29,070 bases of DNA from Saccoglossus kowalevskii (GCF_000003605.2 NW_003115976.1:8430-37499), one strand, 5' to 3'; shown: positions 1 to 22,675, numbered from the stretch's first letter. Translations and numbers: made by a program. Notes: generated by a model from the sequence alone, not told the origin.

Positions 1-12693
<12,693 letters not shown>

Positions 12694-12696
<3 letters not shown>

Positions 12697-12720
12697 GTCG
12701 CAGTTGTAATGCATACACAC
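12694..12720 (-). CDS. HPD: HPD exon 1 candidate: short 5'UTR plus ATG only
   Basis: Reading the minus strand, ATG (12696-12694) is followed at once by a GTAAGT donor, so this exon would code only Met. The next exon opens in phase 0 (ACA GAC AAA), giving an N-terminus MTDKFQIVNF. A TATA box lies about 50 nt upstream, placing the transcription start near 12720 by the usual 25-30 nt spacing. The combination of start, donor, phase and TATA makes the call, but no residue conservation can confirm a one-codon exon. An unrecognised exon elsewhere in the 3.25-kb intron would be the alternative. Confidence 0.5.
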
Positions 12721-12743
12721 TGTGTTCTTGGAGGTTTCTGTAT

Positions 12744-12751
12744 CTTATATA
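12744..12751 (-). promoter_or_regulatory. TATA box of the HPD gene
   Basis: The minus strand reads TATATAAG here, 48-55 nt upstream of the proposed HPD ATG. No other start candidate for HPD was seen nearby. Inferred core promoter. Confidence 0.5.
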
Positions 12752-13099
12752 TGCGTAAGAACACAACAAAATGTTTTGTGAATTTGTGGTCGAATTGCTG
12801 CTTATGTATTCTCCACCTCGATATTTACTATTTATAGTGAGCGCACATATTATTCAATAAAATGCTGGTGGTTATTTTGTATGTATGTATGTATATTTTG
12901 TGTGAACCCCACCGTTTATTTTTATTCGTAACACGGCACCATATAGATTCGAATTGACATTGCCTCAATTTTCTATTTTTATGTTGCTGATATTTAATCC
13001 ACATATATCTGATGTGACACTGATATGACAGATATCGACAGATTTTAGACGACAACGCACATTAAATCCTGCGTATAATGTTAGCAATTGCTAGTGACC

Positions 13100-13290
13100 T
13101 CAATACTTAATCGTCGCAAACTACGTGATATTAAAACAAATGGTATTAGATACCGTCATTCAAACTATATATTTGTGAATGAAAACCTAACATCATCGCC
13201 ATGTCAGCCGATATCAACGGGCCAATCGCGCGAAAACGGAAGCACTCTATCACTACCTTTGGACTTATAAGGGGCGTATTTGCTTCAGAA
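13100..13290 (+). pseudogene. LINE ORF1 C-terminal fragment
   Basis: A frame at about 13106-13268 reads NRRKLRDIKTNGIRYRHSN, then YIFVNENLTSSPCQP and STGQSRENGSTL. It aligns with the ORF1 remnant at 2570-2740 (NCRNLRDITTKDFGYLHSN, YIFVNENL). It is a short 5'- and 3'-truncated relic of the same family, upstream of the HPD promoter. Confidence 0.7.
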
Positions 13291-14519
13291 GATTGAAACA
13301 AAAATATCAAAACTCTCTGAGTAAATACTGAAAATTGACTCAAATTTTCATTGTTGGCTAAAATCAGGATTCATTTCCAGAAATATTGAAGAATATAAAC
13401 AAGTGCAGAACAATTTGGGCTAGAAAGTCTGGTGGTGAAAGGGTTAAACATGGATTTATAGTTCTACATATTTTGAATGATTTGTTGTTTGCTAACATGG
13501 ACTGTTATTACTGTGCAAAATAATCTCTGAGATTTCCTTAGTCAATAGTATGGACTGATAATTTAATTAGTCGAGTAGAAAATGGGAGCCCTGTTACTGT
13601 ATTGAGCTTTGTTGGTGATGAATCCGATACTGTTTTGATGCAACCTCGTCTTTCACTTGAAAACAATTGATTTGACTTTGGGCTTAACTCAATCTAATCA
13701 TCATCCCTGTATTAAATTAGACTTACTAAAAGTTTACCACGAGTCAATTGTCCGAAGGCACTGTCCCCAACTGATGACACATGCAGCCGTTTCTACTATT
13801 TTAGTGCATTGTTTGAATCACATTGGTTTTTTGGGGTTTAGGTTGGTCAAATAATTTTCCACACAACATATCATTCATGTGAAATCAGGCAATTGTGTTT
13901 CTACCAGACAATACTGCACTCGTACACATAATACACACACAATCAACTAGGAGAAATGACATAATGAATCTTGTCCTGTAATTTTAATGACAAATTCCAC
14001 AAGTTTTGTATAAAGTAATTTCATCTCCTCACAAACATTCTTTCAGTTAAATACTTTGATAAATGAATGTAATTTTTCAACTCGGGATATTTTATCGTTT
14101 TCCTATAAAACCTCGATATGACAACCTGCTTTCTACAAAACGCAAAATATATGCACAATACATAATATCCAGAAATAAGTATATTGTATCAAATTTAATA
14201 CAATACATATTTACTTAGCATTTTCAGGGAAATCTCCAAAACATAACATCACTAAGTTAGACCTATTTTCAGTCAGCAAATCAGTAAATCAAATTATATA
14301 TTCGACAGTGATCCCCACATCAACCAAAATTGAGTGCGTTCTCAAGTATGTGTGATAGTCATAATAATATGCATCATGCTCACCGTCTCAATTTAGATCT
14401 CAATTTTCTCCTAGCCAGTTTCATGTATTTTTTTGGCTGCAAAAATATATACTTCATCCAACAATAGAAAACGTTATATCTTATAGATACATATATATAA
14501 ATATATATACTAACTTAAT
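13291..14519. other. Intergenic stretch between HPD and the C4-like pair
   Basis: AT-rich. No recognisable protein, RNA gene or repeat. The open frame at 13657-13854 shows no domain. Confidence 0.35.
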
Positions 14520-14525
14520 TTTATT
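14520..14525 (-). terminator. Polyadenylation signal AATAAA after paralogue A
   Basis: The minus strand reads AATAAA about 17 nt after the stop. The 3'UTR would be very short. Inferred only. Confidence 0.35.
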
Positions 14526-14541
14526 GTAACTTAATGTAATT

Positions 14542-15016
14542 TTATATCGTGCACACAGCACATGTAATTTCATATCCTTCAATATATGGACCACGAGGTA
14601 GAGATCCACACCTGGCTTCAACTGGGTATAACAAAGCTCCATTATGATTATCAACACTCCCTGGCCGGGCTTCGGGATAACGATCAACGCAGATAAATTC
14701 GGATCGATCGAAGCTGTGTCTTTGTGTCATCAGATAACCATGGTATTCTCTGGTCCATTCTTCTGAAGGGCATTCATTGCGAGCTGGAACCATCAGAACT
14801 CTGCTGCGAGAATTAACCAAACACACTGCACATACAGAATCATGGTCGTATAGGTGGGATAACGGCTCAAAAAGATCAGTTTGATATTCAGTACCATACA
14901 TATAACCACGGTATGTATTTGTATCACTTTAGGTTCGTCTCATGTCGGATTTAATGGCAGACATTGGTAGTTTGCACCGCCGCCCGAGTTGGCATGTTCT
15001 TCTCCACCAATGACAC
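14542..15016 (-). pseudogene. C4-like paralogue A, exon 4 with stop and frameshift
   Basis: It opens GVIGGEEHANSGGGANYQC and runs into TGA after NPT. The rest of the domain (MYGTEYQTDLFEPLSHL to EITCAVCTI) is open in another frame from 14901 to the stop at 14542. An AATAAA on the minus strand at 14525-14520 follows the stop closely. Confidence 0.85.
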
Positions 15017-15454
15017 CTGTAACATAGGTAATTCACTGTATTTGTTTTCACATGACTTATTATGTAATGTGATGCCAAGTGAGACATTATCACGCGCGAT
15101 ATTGTACGGTAGACGACTAAGTTATCATTGATTGAATTGGCTATGTGATAAATAGAGTATTTATATTCGTAGACCTAGATTCATTACCATCAGTTATATC
15201 AAGCAGCTTTGTGAATTACAGATGAAGACAGATTGATGTGTGGTATTATCAGGTTGCACTTTATCTCGCCATTTATAAGATGAATACGAAGTTTTGAGTG
15301 ACACTAAGAAAATTACTCTGACACTCTGACATAACACTACACAGCTTTTGGGGGAATTTACACAATATCATGAGGAGTATAAAAACAATGTGATATTCTT
15401 AGATTATTTTGATATTTTCAAAATTATCCCAAAATAGACTTAAACCAAACCCAC

Positions 15455-15601
15455 CGTTATACACCAGCTCAGCCCTTGCAGGGCAAGTTTTACGACCCCA
15501 TCGAATATACAGAGTACCTGGCCCATCTTGAATATTAATTTCTGCATATGAAGAATTTTCATTGATGCTGTTGTTGTTTGATTTCATCGCAGGTAAGCCG
15601 T
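15455..15601 (-). CDS. C4-like paralogue A, exon 3
   Basis: Two bases, 48 codons and one base. It contains AMKSNNNS and DGPGTLYIRWGRKTCP, the start of the C4-like domain. The donor is GTGGGT. Confidence 0.9.
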
Positions 15602-15968
15602 CTATTATCAATATATACACAGAACAGTTATTACAGATGATGAAATTAACGTGGAGTAAATACTGCCTTAATGGATGATATGTATCTTATTCTCGCGGCG
15701 AAGCAACGTCACATAATGTTTCTGTTGCAAAGATGCGCACCTCTGTAAATGTATTTCTATGCGAGCTTCTGTGAAAGCCAGAAACAATTTATATATACTG
15801 TACATGTAGAGGTGATCTTGTTACACTGTTTAGGAGAGTCTCATAAAGTAACCCAAATCACAGTTTTTGACCGTTTTTACACCAGCTGTGGTTGCCACGT
15901 GGAAAAATGCCCGGATGTTTGCTCTCGAGAATATTGGGAACATGTAAGTTGAAGATGCCATGTCTTAC

Positions 15969-16101
15969 GGTTACTGTACAACGAGTTATTAAATTTTACG
16001 TTGATTAGTTCGTTTTGACCAACGACATTTTCCTTGTCAACGGTTAGCAAATGATCTTGTCGACTGATACCACGCCCACCAGATAATCCCAGTACAGTTT
16101 C
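15969..16101 (-). CDS. C4-like paralogue A, exon 2
   Basis: 44 codons plus one base. QNELINVKFNNSLYSN aligns with QSELINDTVLFYNSSYDD of the sister gene. The acceptor is GTACAG and the donor GTAAGA. It encodes an extracellular stalk with N-glycosylation-type NNS. Confidence 0.8.
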
Positions 16102-16949
16102 CTGTACAGATTGTCAAAGTTTAAGCTGGTAATTATATGCATTTTATGTTTTACATATATAAAACAAAATGTCTGTGTATAATAATGTAAACACAATTTC
16201 ACCTTGACAGTTTACAAAATGATTTCACAGTTGACCTTAAAAGTTAATCTTATAAAAGTTAAATGGGAAAGAAAATATATTATGTCAAAGGGTTATAAAA
16301 CGCTTTTCATAAACTTCATACATACATATTTGTAACCTCAATTGAAACCAAATTATTACACACAAAAACTCATAACTCTCAAACTACGCAATATCTAGTT
16401 ACTGCGTAATTTCTAGTGCCATGTATATGTAGTTGTGTGTTTTTTTCCCATTCATAACATGTTATTTACACTTTGATGTAATGTTAGTTTTTTACTGCTA
16501 CCCCAAACGGCATCATGTATTTTTTGACAAAATATATTTAGTCTACACCTGGTAGCGAACTCTAGTAAGTGTGGTTTCTTAGCTCGCTCTCAATAAGGTG
16601 CTGTTCACTCCAAATTCCCAATAGGGAATAAAATGAAATAGGGAATTCTAAAACGCCCTCTGAGTGTTCTAGTCTTTGTTGCGGCAATATTTTTAGATAA
16701 TCACCTCGCAATACATTAGTGTGAAGTCACGATCGTGGTTTAATTTCTAATAAATTGATAATTGCTAAAGTAACTCAAATATACAACTAATAAGAAGCGT
16801 ATACTCACATACATGCGTTTCCGTTTTCGTAATCAATATAATATTGAACTCACGCGAGCTGTTCTAATCTCAAATATTGGGAAATGATCTTTTGATGCTT
16901 GGCATATAGAGCTTAACTAATTAACACAAACATTCATACAATGTTGCCA

Positions 16950-17195
16950 CGCCACGCCATGCCACACCACGCTCCGCCACGCTACTCTACAGTACGTCAC
17001 GTCACGTCACGCCATGCCACTACACTACACGCCACTACACTACACTACACGACACGCCACGCCACGCCACTACACGCTACTACACTATACGTCACTACAC
17101 GTCACTACACTACACTACACTACACTACACTACACTACACTACACTACACTACACTACACTACACTACACTACATTACACTACACTACGGCAATC
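16950..17195 (+). repeat. Pentanucleotide (CACTA)n satellite with degenerate CGCCA start
   Basis: A tandem 5-mer tract lies inside intron 1 of paralogue A. A pure CACTA run occupies about 17105-17190. To its left the units drift into CGCCA and CGTCA variants. Because 5 is not a multiple of 3, every frame is open, which creates spurious THYTTLHYTT-type frames. Confidence 0.95.
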
Positions 17196-17286
17196 GACTA
17201 CACAACACTATTAATGAAACGAGGCTACGCCGTACCACGACAATCAACATGGCTACACTACATTATAATATACTATAGATTCTTAC

Positions 17287-17490
17287 TTCAAGTTTCACGA
17301 CCCGCACCAGTAATTCATCCACCATACTACGGTACTGCATATTTTCATTTTGCTGTTCTTGCATCTTCACAACCACCCATGATGTCATCACAATACATAC
17401 ACTGGTGAAAAAGACACATATCATGAAGCCGAATAGATATATGCCAGTCTTAAGACTCACCATGGTCTTTCCCTTGTCTTGTGTCATCAT
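17287..17490 (-). CDS. C4-like paralogue A, exon 1 (transmembrane anchor)
   Basis: 68 codons from the first of two adjacent Mets (MMTQDKGKTM). The hydrophobic TGIYLFGFMICVFFTS and VCIVMTSWVVV segment is flanked by lysines, so it is a signal anchor, followed by a Gln/Glu-rich helix (KMQEQQNENMQ). The donor is GTAAGA. The alignment with the sister gene supports starting at MTQDKGK or the Met before it, not at the in-frame ATG of 17511. Confidence 0.85.
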
Positions 17491-17525
17491 GATTTGAAAC
17501 GTACAACACATACAATTGTAACAAG

Positions 17526-17533
17526 TTTATATG
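17526..17533 (-). promoter_or_regulatory. TATA box of paralogue A
   Basis: The minus strand reads CATATAAA, about 40 nt upstream of the ATG at 17490. The sister gene has TATAAAAA at the matching place. Confidence 0.5.
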
Positions 17534-17757
17534 CAATCAGACCAGGACTGGTCACTATGTTAGACTCATTTAAACTTAGACTACAATTCACGTTATCTTA
17601 CAATCCAATAGAAACATTTGGTTGAATTTTGTTCAATAATAAAATAAATCCAGGAATTATAATGCTATAATATAATGAACAATGCTGGAGAACATTTTAC
17701 TGGTTGACTTTATTTTTAGCTGTTAGATATCACGACAGACATAATTAGTACTTTGTA

Positions 17758-17790
17758 GGGGGTTTTCCACACTGTAAACAGTCGTCAGAT
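17758..17790 (-). promoter_or_regulatory. Conserved GGGGGTTTTCC ... GTCAGAT block upstream of paralogue A
   Basis: GGGGGTTTTCC (17758-17768) contains a match to the kappa-B consensus GGGRNWYYCC and is followed by GTCAGAT (17784-17790). The same pair recurs at 18470-18500 and at 21968-22000 upstream of the sister gene. Binding by an NF-kB factor is only an inference. Confidence 0.4.
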
Positions 17791-17929
17791 TGCAATATTA
17801 TCAATAGTTTAAATAAAATAAATTAGTCACATTTGAGATTACGTATCTGTGTTGTCATTGATAATGGTATATAGAATATCAAAGGTCGTGTTAACCAGTC
17901 AATGTTATATGATTGGAAAACAACACATC

Positions 17930-18345
17930 GTTTTACGAAGCCGAACAAAATATGCCAGTTTACCGTGGTTTTTCCCTAGACATTGTGGCTTCAAATACAC
18001 AATAAGAACAAGAGGGACTAGTTTAGTTCGATTTGACCAGAATTGGCAATCATCATGGCAGAGGGGTGTGATAAGAATGACATGATTAGACGTTGCGTTT
18101 CAGCTTTCAATGGATTTCAAACAATTAATGAGTGTGCATTCAATACCGTCTTGTTAATTAATATAATACAGAAATAAGTATAATGTAAGAGTACACGCCC
18201 ACGTGTAGTCTCTCCACCTGCTTCTAAAATGAACGATTGCGTAATGCCATAATTGTTTACTTTATTCGTATTAGCTGGGTGTCATGGAGGACTTCAATCG
18301 GTACTTGTGCAGGGGTTTTCTACATTGCATGCACGAATGATAAAA
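17930..18345 (-). pseudogene. Relic of exon 1 and promoter of a third C4-like copy
   Basis: Plus-strand blocks align in order with 21530-21990 of the intact gene: GAAGCCGAACAAAATATGCC, CGTGGTTTTTCC, AGAGGGGTGTGATA, CAATGAGTGTG, CTTCTAAAATGAACGA, TTTATTCGTATTAGCTG and AGGGGTTTTC. This covers the transmembrane-coding start of exon 1 and about 400 bp of 5' flank. Many indels remove the frame, and no exons 2-4 follow. It is a decayed third copy lying between the two genes. Confidence 0.65.
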
Positions 18346-18439
18346 AATATAATTTATCCACTGTCTGAGAACATATTTCGTGGCCACATTGCAAGCACGG
18401 CAATGCATATGTAGGTCACGTGTTGTTCTCGTTATCTGC

Positions 18440-18500
18440 TCTGTGGTACCACATTATCGGTACATTGTAGGGTTTTCCCCTAAAAGTTCAGTAGTCAGAT
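18440..18500 (-). promoter_or_regulatory. Further copy of the upstream block (promoter relic)
   Basis: TTATCTGCTCTG, then GTAGGGTTTTCCCC (18467-18480) and GTCAGAT (18494-18500), parallel the promoter block at 21925-22000. This is a fourth occurrence with no exon attached. Confidence 0.45.
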
Positions 18501-19326
18501 ATTAATCATACGCAAACAGTTACACAAGGTGGGTTAAATGATGGTGCGTTTTCGAATGTCATGTAACAATGTATTTTACACGCTTTGTGAATCTCGGTGA
18601 AGAATACATATTAAACATCCGTGGATCAACGACCAATGACTGACAAATAATTGTTGTATGTAAAGGTATTGAAGTGATAGCCTTGAATAGTTGTACATTT
18701 GCTTGACGTACCTGAGGAGTTCATATTGTGTGCCTTTTATGAACACTAATACTAAAAAAGAAACACGCGTGATTAAGGAATATACCTAGCTTGCTATTTT
18801 GTGTAGTCATTAGGCTAGATTTCTGGGATGCATTGGAAACATAATAACTAATTTTAAAGAATTTTCAAACTGTGATATTTTCACAATCTGATAAACTACA
18901 GTGGTGAACGAATTACTATATAAATCAATGTTGAGGATGGTATTATTTAAAATGACGTGTCTTTATTCAAATTGACACTTGAAATATGCAAATTTATAAA
19001 GTTCTTAATAAAATTCAAGAAATGTAAAATATTTTGAGATGATGACGTCAACCATGCTCAATCTGCTTGCATGTATTTGTATTACACAGTAATAGTGCCC
19101 ACAAAGTTGCCACATGCCATGTGCCACGGTTCACGTGCATATTAGAGAATGTTATTATTTCATCAAACGAACGAACGATTTACGCTACAGGAACGGCGTT
19201 TTCACTTGACCATAGTTAAATTTATCAAACTATAGCATAGACGATATCTGTATTTTTTTCATTTGTCCGTGTTGTTAGAAACTACCAGAAAAATAAACGT
19301 TACCACACTGACGACACTACGTCATT
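18501..19326. other. Spacer between C4-like copies, nothing recognised
   Basis: AT-rich. No coding, RNA or repeat signal recognised apart from a short CGAA run near 19165. Confidence 0.35.
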
Positions 19327-19802
19327 TTATATTGTACACACGACACATGTAAGTTCATATCCGTCAATATATGGACCACAAGGTAGAGATCCACAAATGC
19401 CTTCAACAGGGTGTAACAGAGCTCCCTGATCATTATCTTCACTCGCATACCGTGCTTCAGCGTTACGATCAACACAGATGAATTCGGTGCGCTCAAGTTC
19501 GTATCTTTGTGTCATCAAATAACCGTAGTATTCCCTGGTCCATTCTTCTGATGGACATTCATTGGTACCTGGAATCATTAGTACTCTGCTACGAGAATTA
19601 ACCAAACACACGGCACATACAGCTTCATAGTCTTGCAGGTGAGATAAAGGATTAAAGTGTATAGTTTCAAATTCAGTTCCATACATCTTTCCACTGTAAT
19701 CTTCGTAGCCACTCATGGGTTCATCCCATTTCGGATTTAATGTCAGACACTGATAGTTTGCACCGCCGCCAGTATGACTATAATATGCCCCGCCCATGAC
19801 AC
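19327..19802 (-). CDS. C4-like paralogue B, exon 4
   Basis: Two bases, 157 codons and TAA at 19329-19327. It carries most of the C4-like domain, with all family cysteines present, including CGSLPCG. The acceptor is TTTACAG. Confidence 0.92.
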
Positions 19803-21594
19803 CTGTAAATAAGATAATGGTATCATGCAGTACTGTAACTATACTAACCAGCGAGAACAAACCAGATATTTGATATATCCAAGACAATGTTAATTGAACA
19901 TTACGAGCAGTGTTAAGTTTTGAACTGAACTATTTCTAATGTCGTGAGTATCCAGTAAGCTATTTGACATTAAAATAGTTGGCACTTGGACGTTTATTTA
20001 ATTGAGTTTGATACAATACAAGGCAGAAGATACATTGAACACAATACATTTAACGTACAGCAATATATAAAAAAAATATCCTTCCTATAATGCGTTTTAT
20101 TAAATTATTGATTATATGACCCCTTTTTTGCATTCCCGCAAAAAATAGTTTATGAAAAGAATAATTCAAAGTATACATAGATATAGTAGGGTGATCTTAT
20201 CCTATCAATAAGATGAAATAATCTGTCAATTAACAACTAATTAATTCTCTAAATAAAAATATTATAAAAACTCAATTTGAATTGTGTTCATTGAAATTGA
20301 AATTCAAGCATTTTATTGAAATATCTGCAATTTATTTCCACTCACCGTCATACACCAATTCAGCACTTAAAGGACACGTTTTTCTACCCCACCGAGTATA
20401 CAGAGTTCCAGGCCCGTCGAGAATGTTCATTTCCTCATCTGAAGATATTCCATTAGTACTATTGTTGGATTTCATCACAGGCGCCTCGCCTAATATTAAG
20501 GAAAAACTGAAGTGTTATGATGACAAAATATATGATAATATCGATGTTGAATAAATATTGTTTCAATAGCTGATGCTCAATGTATATATTATGTGTTACA
20601 CGTAAGTTAAGGTATGACATGAATTACCATCATCGTACGAAGAGTTATAAAATAAAACTGTGTCGTTGATAAGTTCACTTTGGCTGATGTCATTGTCTAT
20701 GACCAGAACACCTTCTCTTGTACAGCAACCAGTAGATAATTCCTGATAGAAACATGATAATACATTGTTTGAGAATCATGAAGTGATTACAGGTATTATC
20801 TAATGTAGGGGAAATAATTAAAATGTCCTAAAAAGTGCATGCCATTTATCTGAATTCTCACGGAGGTTTTGCATTGTTTTCATTACCACAGTTGAATAAT
20901 TTCATTATTTATACCACTCTTTTTAGTGGTTTAATCATTAATGTCACAAACAAATGCAAGTCGTGGTGATAACGTAATTGGTAAATGATTTTTTTTTATT
21001 TTCAACATCTCCGGAGATTGAATATCACCGTTGCCTCTTCTAATATATGTAAATGTTTAAATTGTAAGGACCAGTGCTGATATATAGGGAATTCTGTCAC
21101 AGAAATCATATTCATGCTGGGACTATTTGGAAGTGTTAGCTGTGCTATCATCTCACCGTAAAGTGTCAATTTGGTGTGATATCTGCACATGTGGTCCTTC
21201 AACATGGTTCCCCACAGTCGCATCCGTTAGTGAATGAATCCAGGTAGTGTATTTAGCCTTACCATCAAGTTACCATCAAGTTTGTGACACATTCACCAAG
21301 GACAAGGCTCGACCATTATTGGTTTTAAACACCATGTAGAATTTTTGAACTTGGGTCTACCGATCACACTATGCTATGCAATACTGTAACAATGTATAAT
21401 GAAATATATTCACACAAACGTACCTCAAGACTTCTACGAAACTGTATAGTCTCTTCCTGTAGTTCTTGCATCCTTATAACCACCCATGACGTCATCATAA
21501 TACACACAATTGTGAATAAGACACATATTATGAAGCCGAATAGATATATGCCAGTCTTAATATTCACTGTGGTCTTTCCTTTTTCAGATGACAT
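19327..21594 (-). CDS. Type II membrane protein with short-chain collagen C4-like domain (intact paralogue B)
   Basis: Four exons (21424-21594, 20628-20742, 20346-20489, 19327-19802) give 302 codons including the stop. MSSEKGKTTVNIK is the cytosolic tail. Residues about 14-40 (TGIYLFGFIICVLFTIVCIM...) form a signal anchor, and about 41-59 a short amphipathic helix. The stalk is rich in Asn and Ser with NDT, NSS and NST glycosylation-type sites. The domain runs from DGPGTLYTRWGRKTCP (about residue 120) to TCVVCTI at 301. It has GGGANYQC, NPLSHLQD, VCAVC, RVLMIP, WTREYYGYLM, EFICVDR and CGSLPCG, the signature of short-chain collagen C4-like (spongin-type) proteins. No Gly-X-Y collagen repeats are present, so any collagen role is doubtful. 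A surface adhesion or recognition role is inference. A tandem, broken paralogue lies downstream. Confidence 0.88.
20346..20489 (-). CDS. C4-like paralogue B, exon 3
   Basis: Two bases, 47 codons and one base, EAPVMKSNNST to SAELVYD, including RWGRKTCP. The acceptor is ATTAG and the donor GTGAGT. Confidence 0.9.
20628..20742 (-). CDS. C4-like paralogue B, exon 2
   Basis: 38 codons plus one base, ELSTGCCTREGVLVIDND to YNSSYDD, extracellular stalk. Adjacent cysteines (GCC) here are absent from paralogue A. The acceptor is TATCAG and the donor GTAATT. Confidence 0.82.
21424..21594 (-). CDS. C4-like paralogue B, exon 1
   Basis: 57 codons, MSSEKGK to FRRSLE, ending at donor GTACGT in phase 0. An in-frame ATG at 21648 is rejected because it lies beside the TATA box and would fall upstream of the transcript start. 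Confidence 0.88.
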
Positions 21595-21651
21595 CTTGAT
21601 TTGGAATGTACAACGCAGACAAGTATATCCAGTTGTCAACAACTGCATGGG

Positions 21652-21660
21652 TTTTTATAA
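21652..21660 (-). promoter_or_regulatory. TATA box of paralogue B
   Basis: The minus strand reads TTATAAAAA about 60 nt upstream of the ATG at 21594. The predicted transcript start is near 21625. Confidence 0.55.
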
Positions 21661-21967
21661 GGAATTAGATCAGAAATGATACTTATGCTAGAGGGGTGTG
21701 ATACAAATTAGGTCATAGTGATTACGTAGTTCAAGCATTTAATTATATTTATGGCTATGTTATTAACATCCAATGAGTATGTTTATACGTACTTGTGTTC
21801 ACAATTATAATAAAATACAAGCAATATAAAGTACACATACATACTTATTCGTAGCTTGTTTACCTACTTTTGAAATGGACGACGCTGGAGAACACCTTTA
21901 ACATCATAATTGCAATTTTTATTCGTATCTGCCGGATATCACAACATTTCGCAATAGGTATTTTATA

Positions 21968-22000
21968 GGGGTTTTTCCGAGTCGCATTCGCACGTCAGAT
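21968..22000 (-). promoter_or_regulatory. Conserved GGGGTTTTTCC ... GTCAGAT block upstream of paralogue B
   Basis: GGGGTTTTTCC (21968-21978) and GTCAGAT (21994-22000) lie about 375-405 nt upstream of the ATG, matching blocks upstream of paralogue A and the relic copies. A kappa-B-like site is possible. Confidence 0.4.
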
Positions 22001-22116
22001 GGCAGGCATATCAGTGATTTTAAATCAGTTTAATTACACGATATATAAACAACTTATCACTGTTCTGATCAAAGTACGAATGCACGTTGTGACATCAGAA
22101 TTGACCTACATAACAT

Positions 22117-22204
22117 TATGCCTTAGTGGCCGATTTCGACGAAAATAGCGTTCCTCCGCCTTTTTACTGTAATGTTCATACACGGGAATTGATTTTCTTT
22201 TTAC
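22117..22204 (+). repeat. Dispersed repeat, copy 2
   Basis: Aligns with 10551-10641 (shared GCC..CGATTT, TAGCG, TCCGCC, CATACACGG), same orientation. A trailing CCCTGCAGCGACAATG also resembles 11010-11025 of the TIR element, suggesting an element fragment. Confidence 0.6.
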
Positions 22205-22624
22205 GACGTAATCACAAACCCTGCAGCGACAATGACGAATAATTTTGTTTGGAACCATGGAGACGATGTGCACCCCCACTTTAGTCTAACATGTATTGTG
22301 CTGTTAGCGTAGTGTACGAAATAAACAGTGTGTGTGAATCAAATATAACCTACAGCTCGTTCAATTAGGTGATATTGAGACATCTTTGATAACTAGAACC
22401 CCAGTGACTGTGACTAAAACCGTTGAAACATTTACATGTACTTGACATAATTGCTGACTTTTTACGGATAAACGCAGTCTTTGTGCCGAGGTCTCCCTAT
22501 TAAATTGTATCACAAACACATAAACAGGTTGAGGTCGACTAGGTTCATTTGGTATGTGAATCAAATGATTAATGTTTTTTCTCATATATCTCGACTCTCT
22601 CGACTATCACGCCACACTGTGTTT

Positions 22625-22675
22625 TTGTTCTTGCACCCCAACACCTCCGTGACGTCATCAATACACTTATTTCTA
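22625..22675 (-). pseudogene. Short relic resembling C4-like exon 1
   Basis: Plus-strand TTCTTGCACCCC, ACACCTCC and GTGACGTCATCA ATACAC align with the stretch of exon 1 that encodes MTSWVV and the following helix (around 21465-21510). It is only about 45 bp with indels, so chance or an unrelated CRE-like TGACGTCA is not excluded. Confidence 0.35.

Larger units (their letters stand above)
14542..17490 (-). pseudogene. Broken paralogue of a type II membrane protein with short-chain collagen C4-like domain
   Basis: Four exons (17287-17490, 15969-16101, 15455-15601, 14542-15016) match the intact paralogue at 19327-21594 in order, phase and length. The N-terminus has a short cytosolic segment, one transmembrane helix (about residues 16-42) and a brief helical stalk. 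The C-terminal domain has RWGRKTCP, GGGANYQC, PLSHLYDHDSVCAVC, WTREYHGYLM and EARCGSLP, as in short-chain collagen C4-like proteins of sponges and other invertebrates. In exon 4 the WDEP tryptophan is a TGA stop (14942-14940), and one A is lost near 14928-14930. The exon is thus 475 nt against 476 in its sister. CGSLPCG has become CGSLPRG. All splice sites look intact, so a truncated 186-residue product is possible. A sequencing error could explain the indel but not all three changes. Confidence 0.8.

Noticed and set aside
16941-17408. Long open frame of 155 codons across the CACTA tract
   Set aside because: A 5-mer tandem repeat leaves frames open by chance; the product is low-complexity histidine/threonine/leucine runs, and the right end overlaps the antisense of a real exon.
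19140-19180. CGAA tandem run as a microsatellite
   Set aside because: Only about three units; too short to be meaningful.
21595-21648. Upstream in-frame start for paralogue B at 21648
   Set aside because: It falls beside the TATA box, upstream of the predicted transcript start, and the residues before MSSEK do not form part of the anchor; the sister gene aligns best from MTQDKGK.
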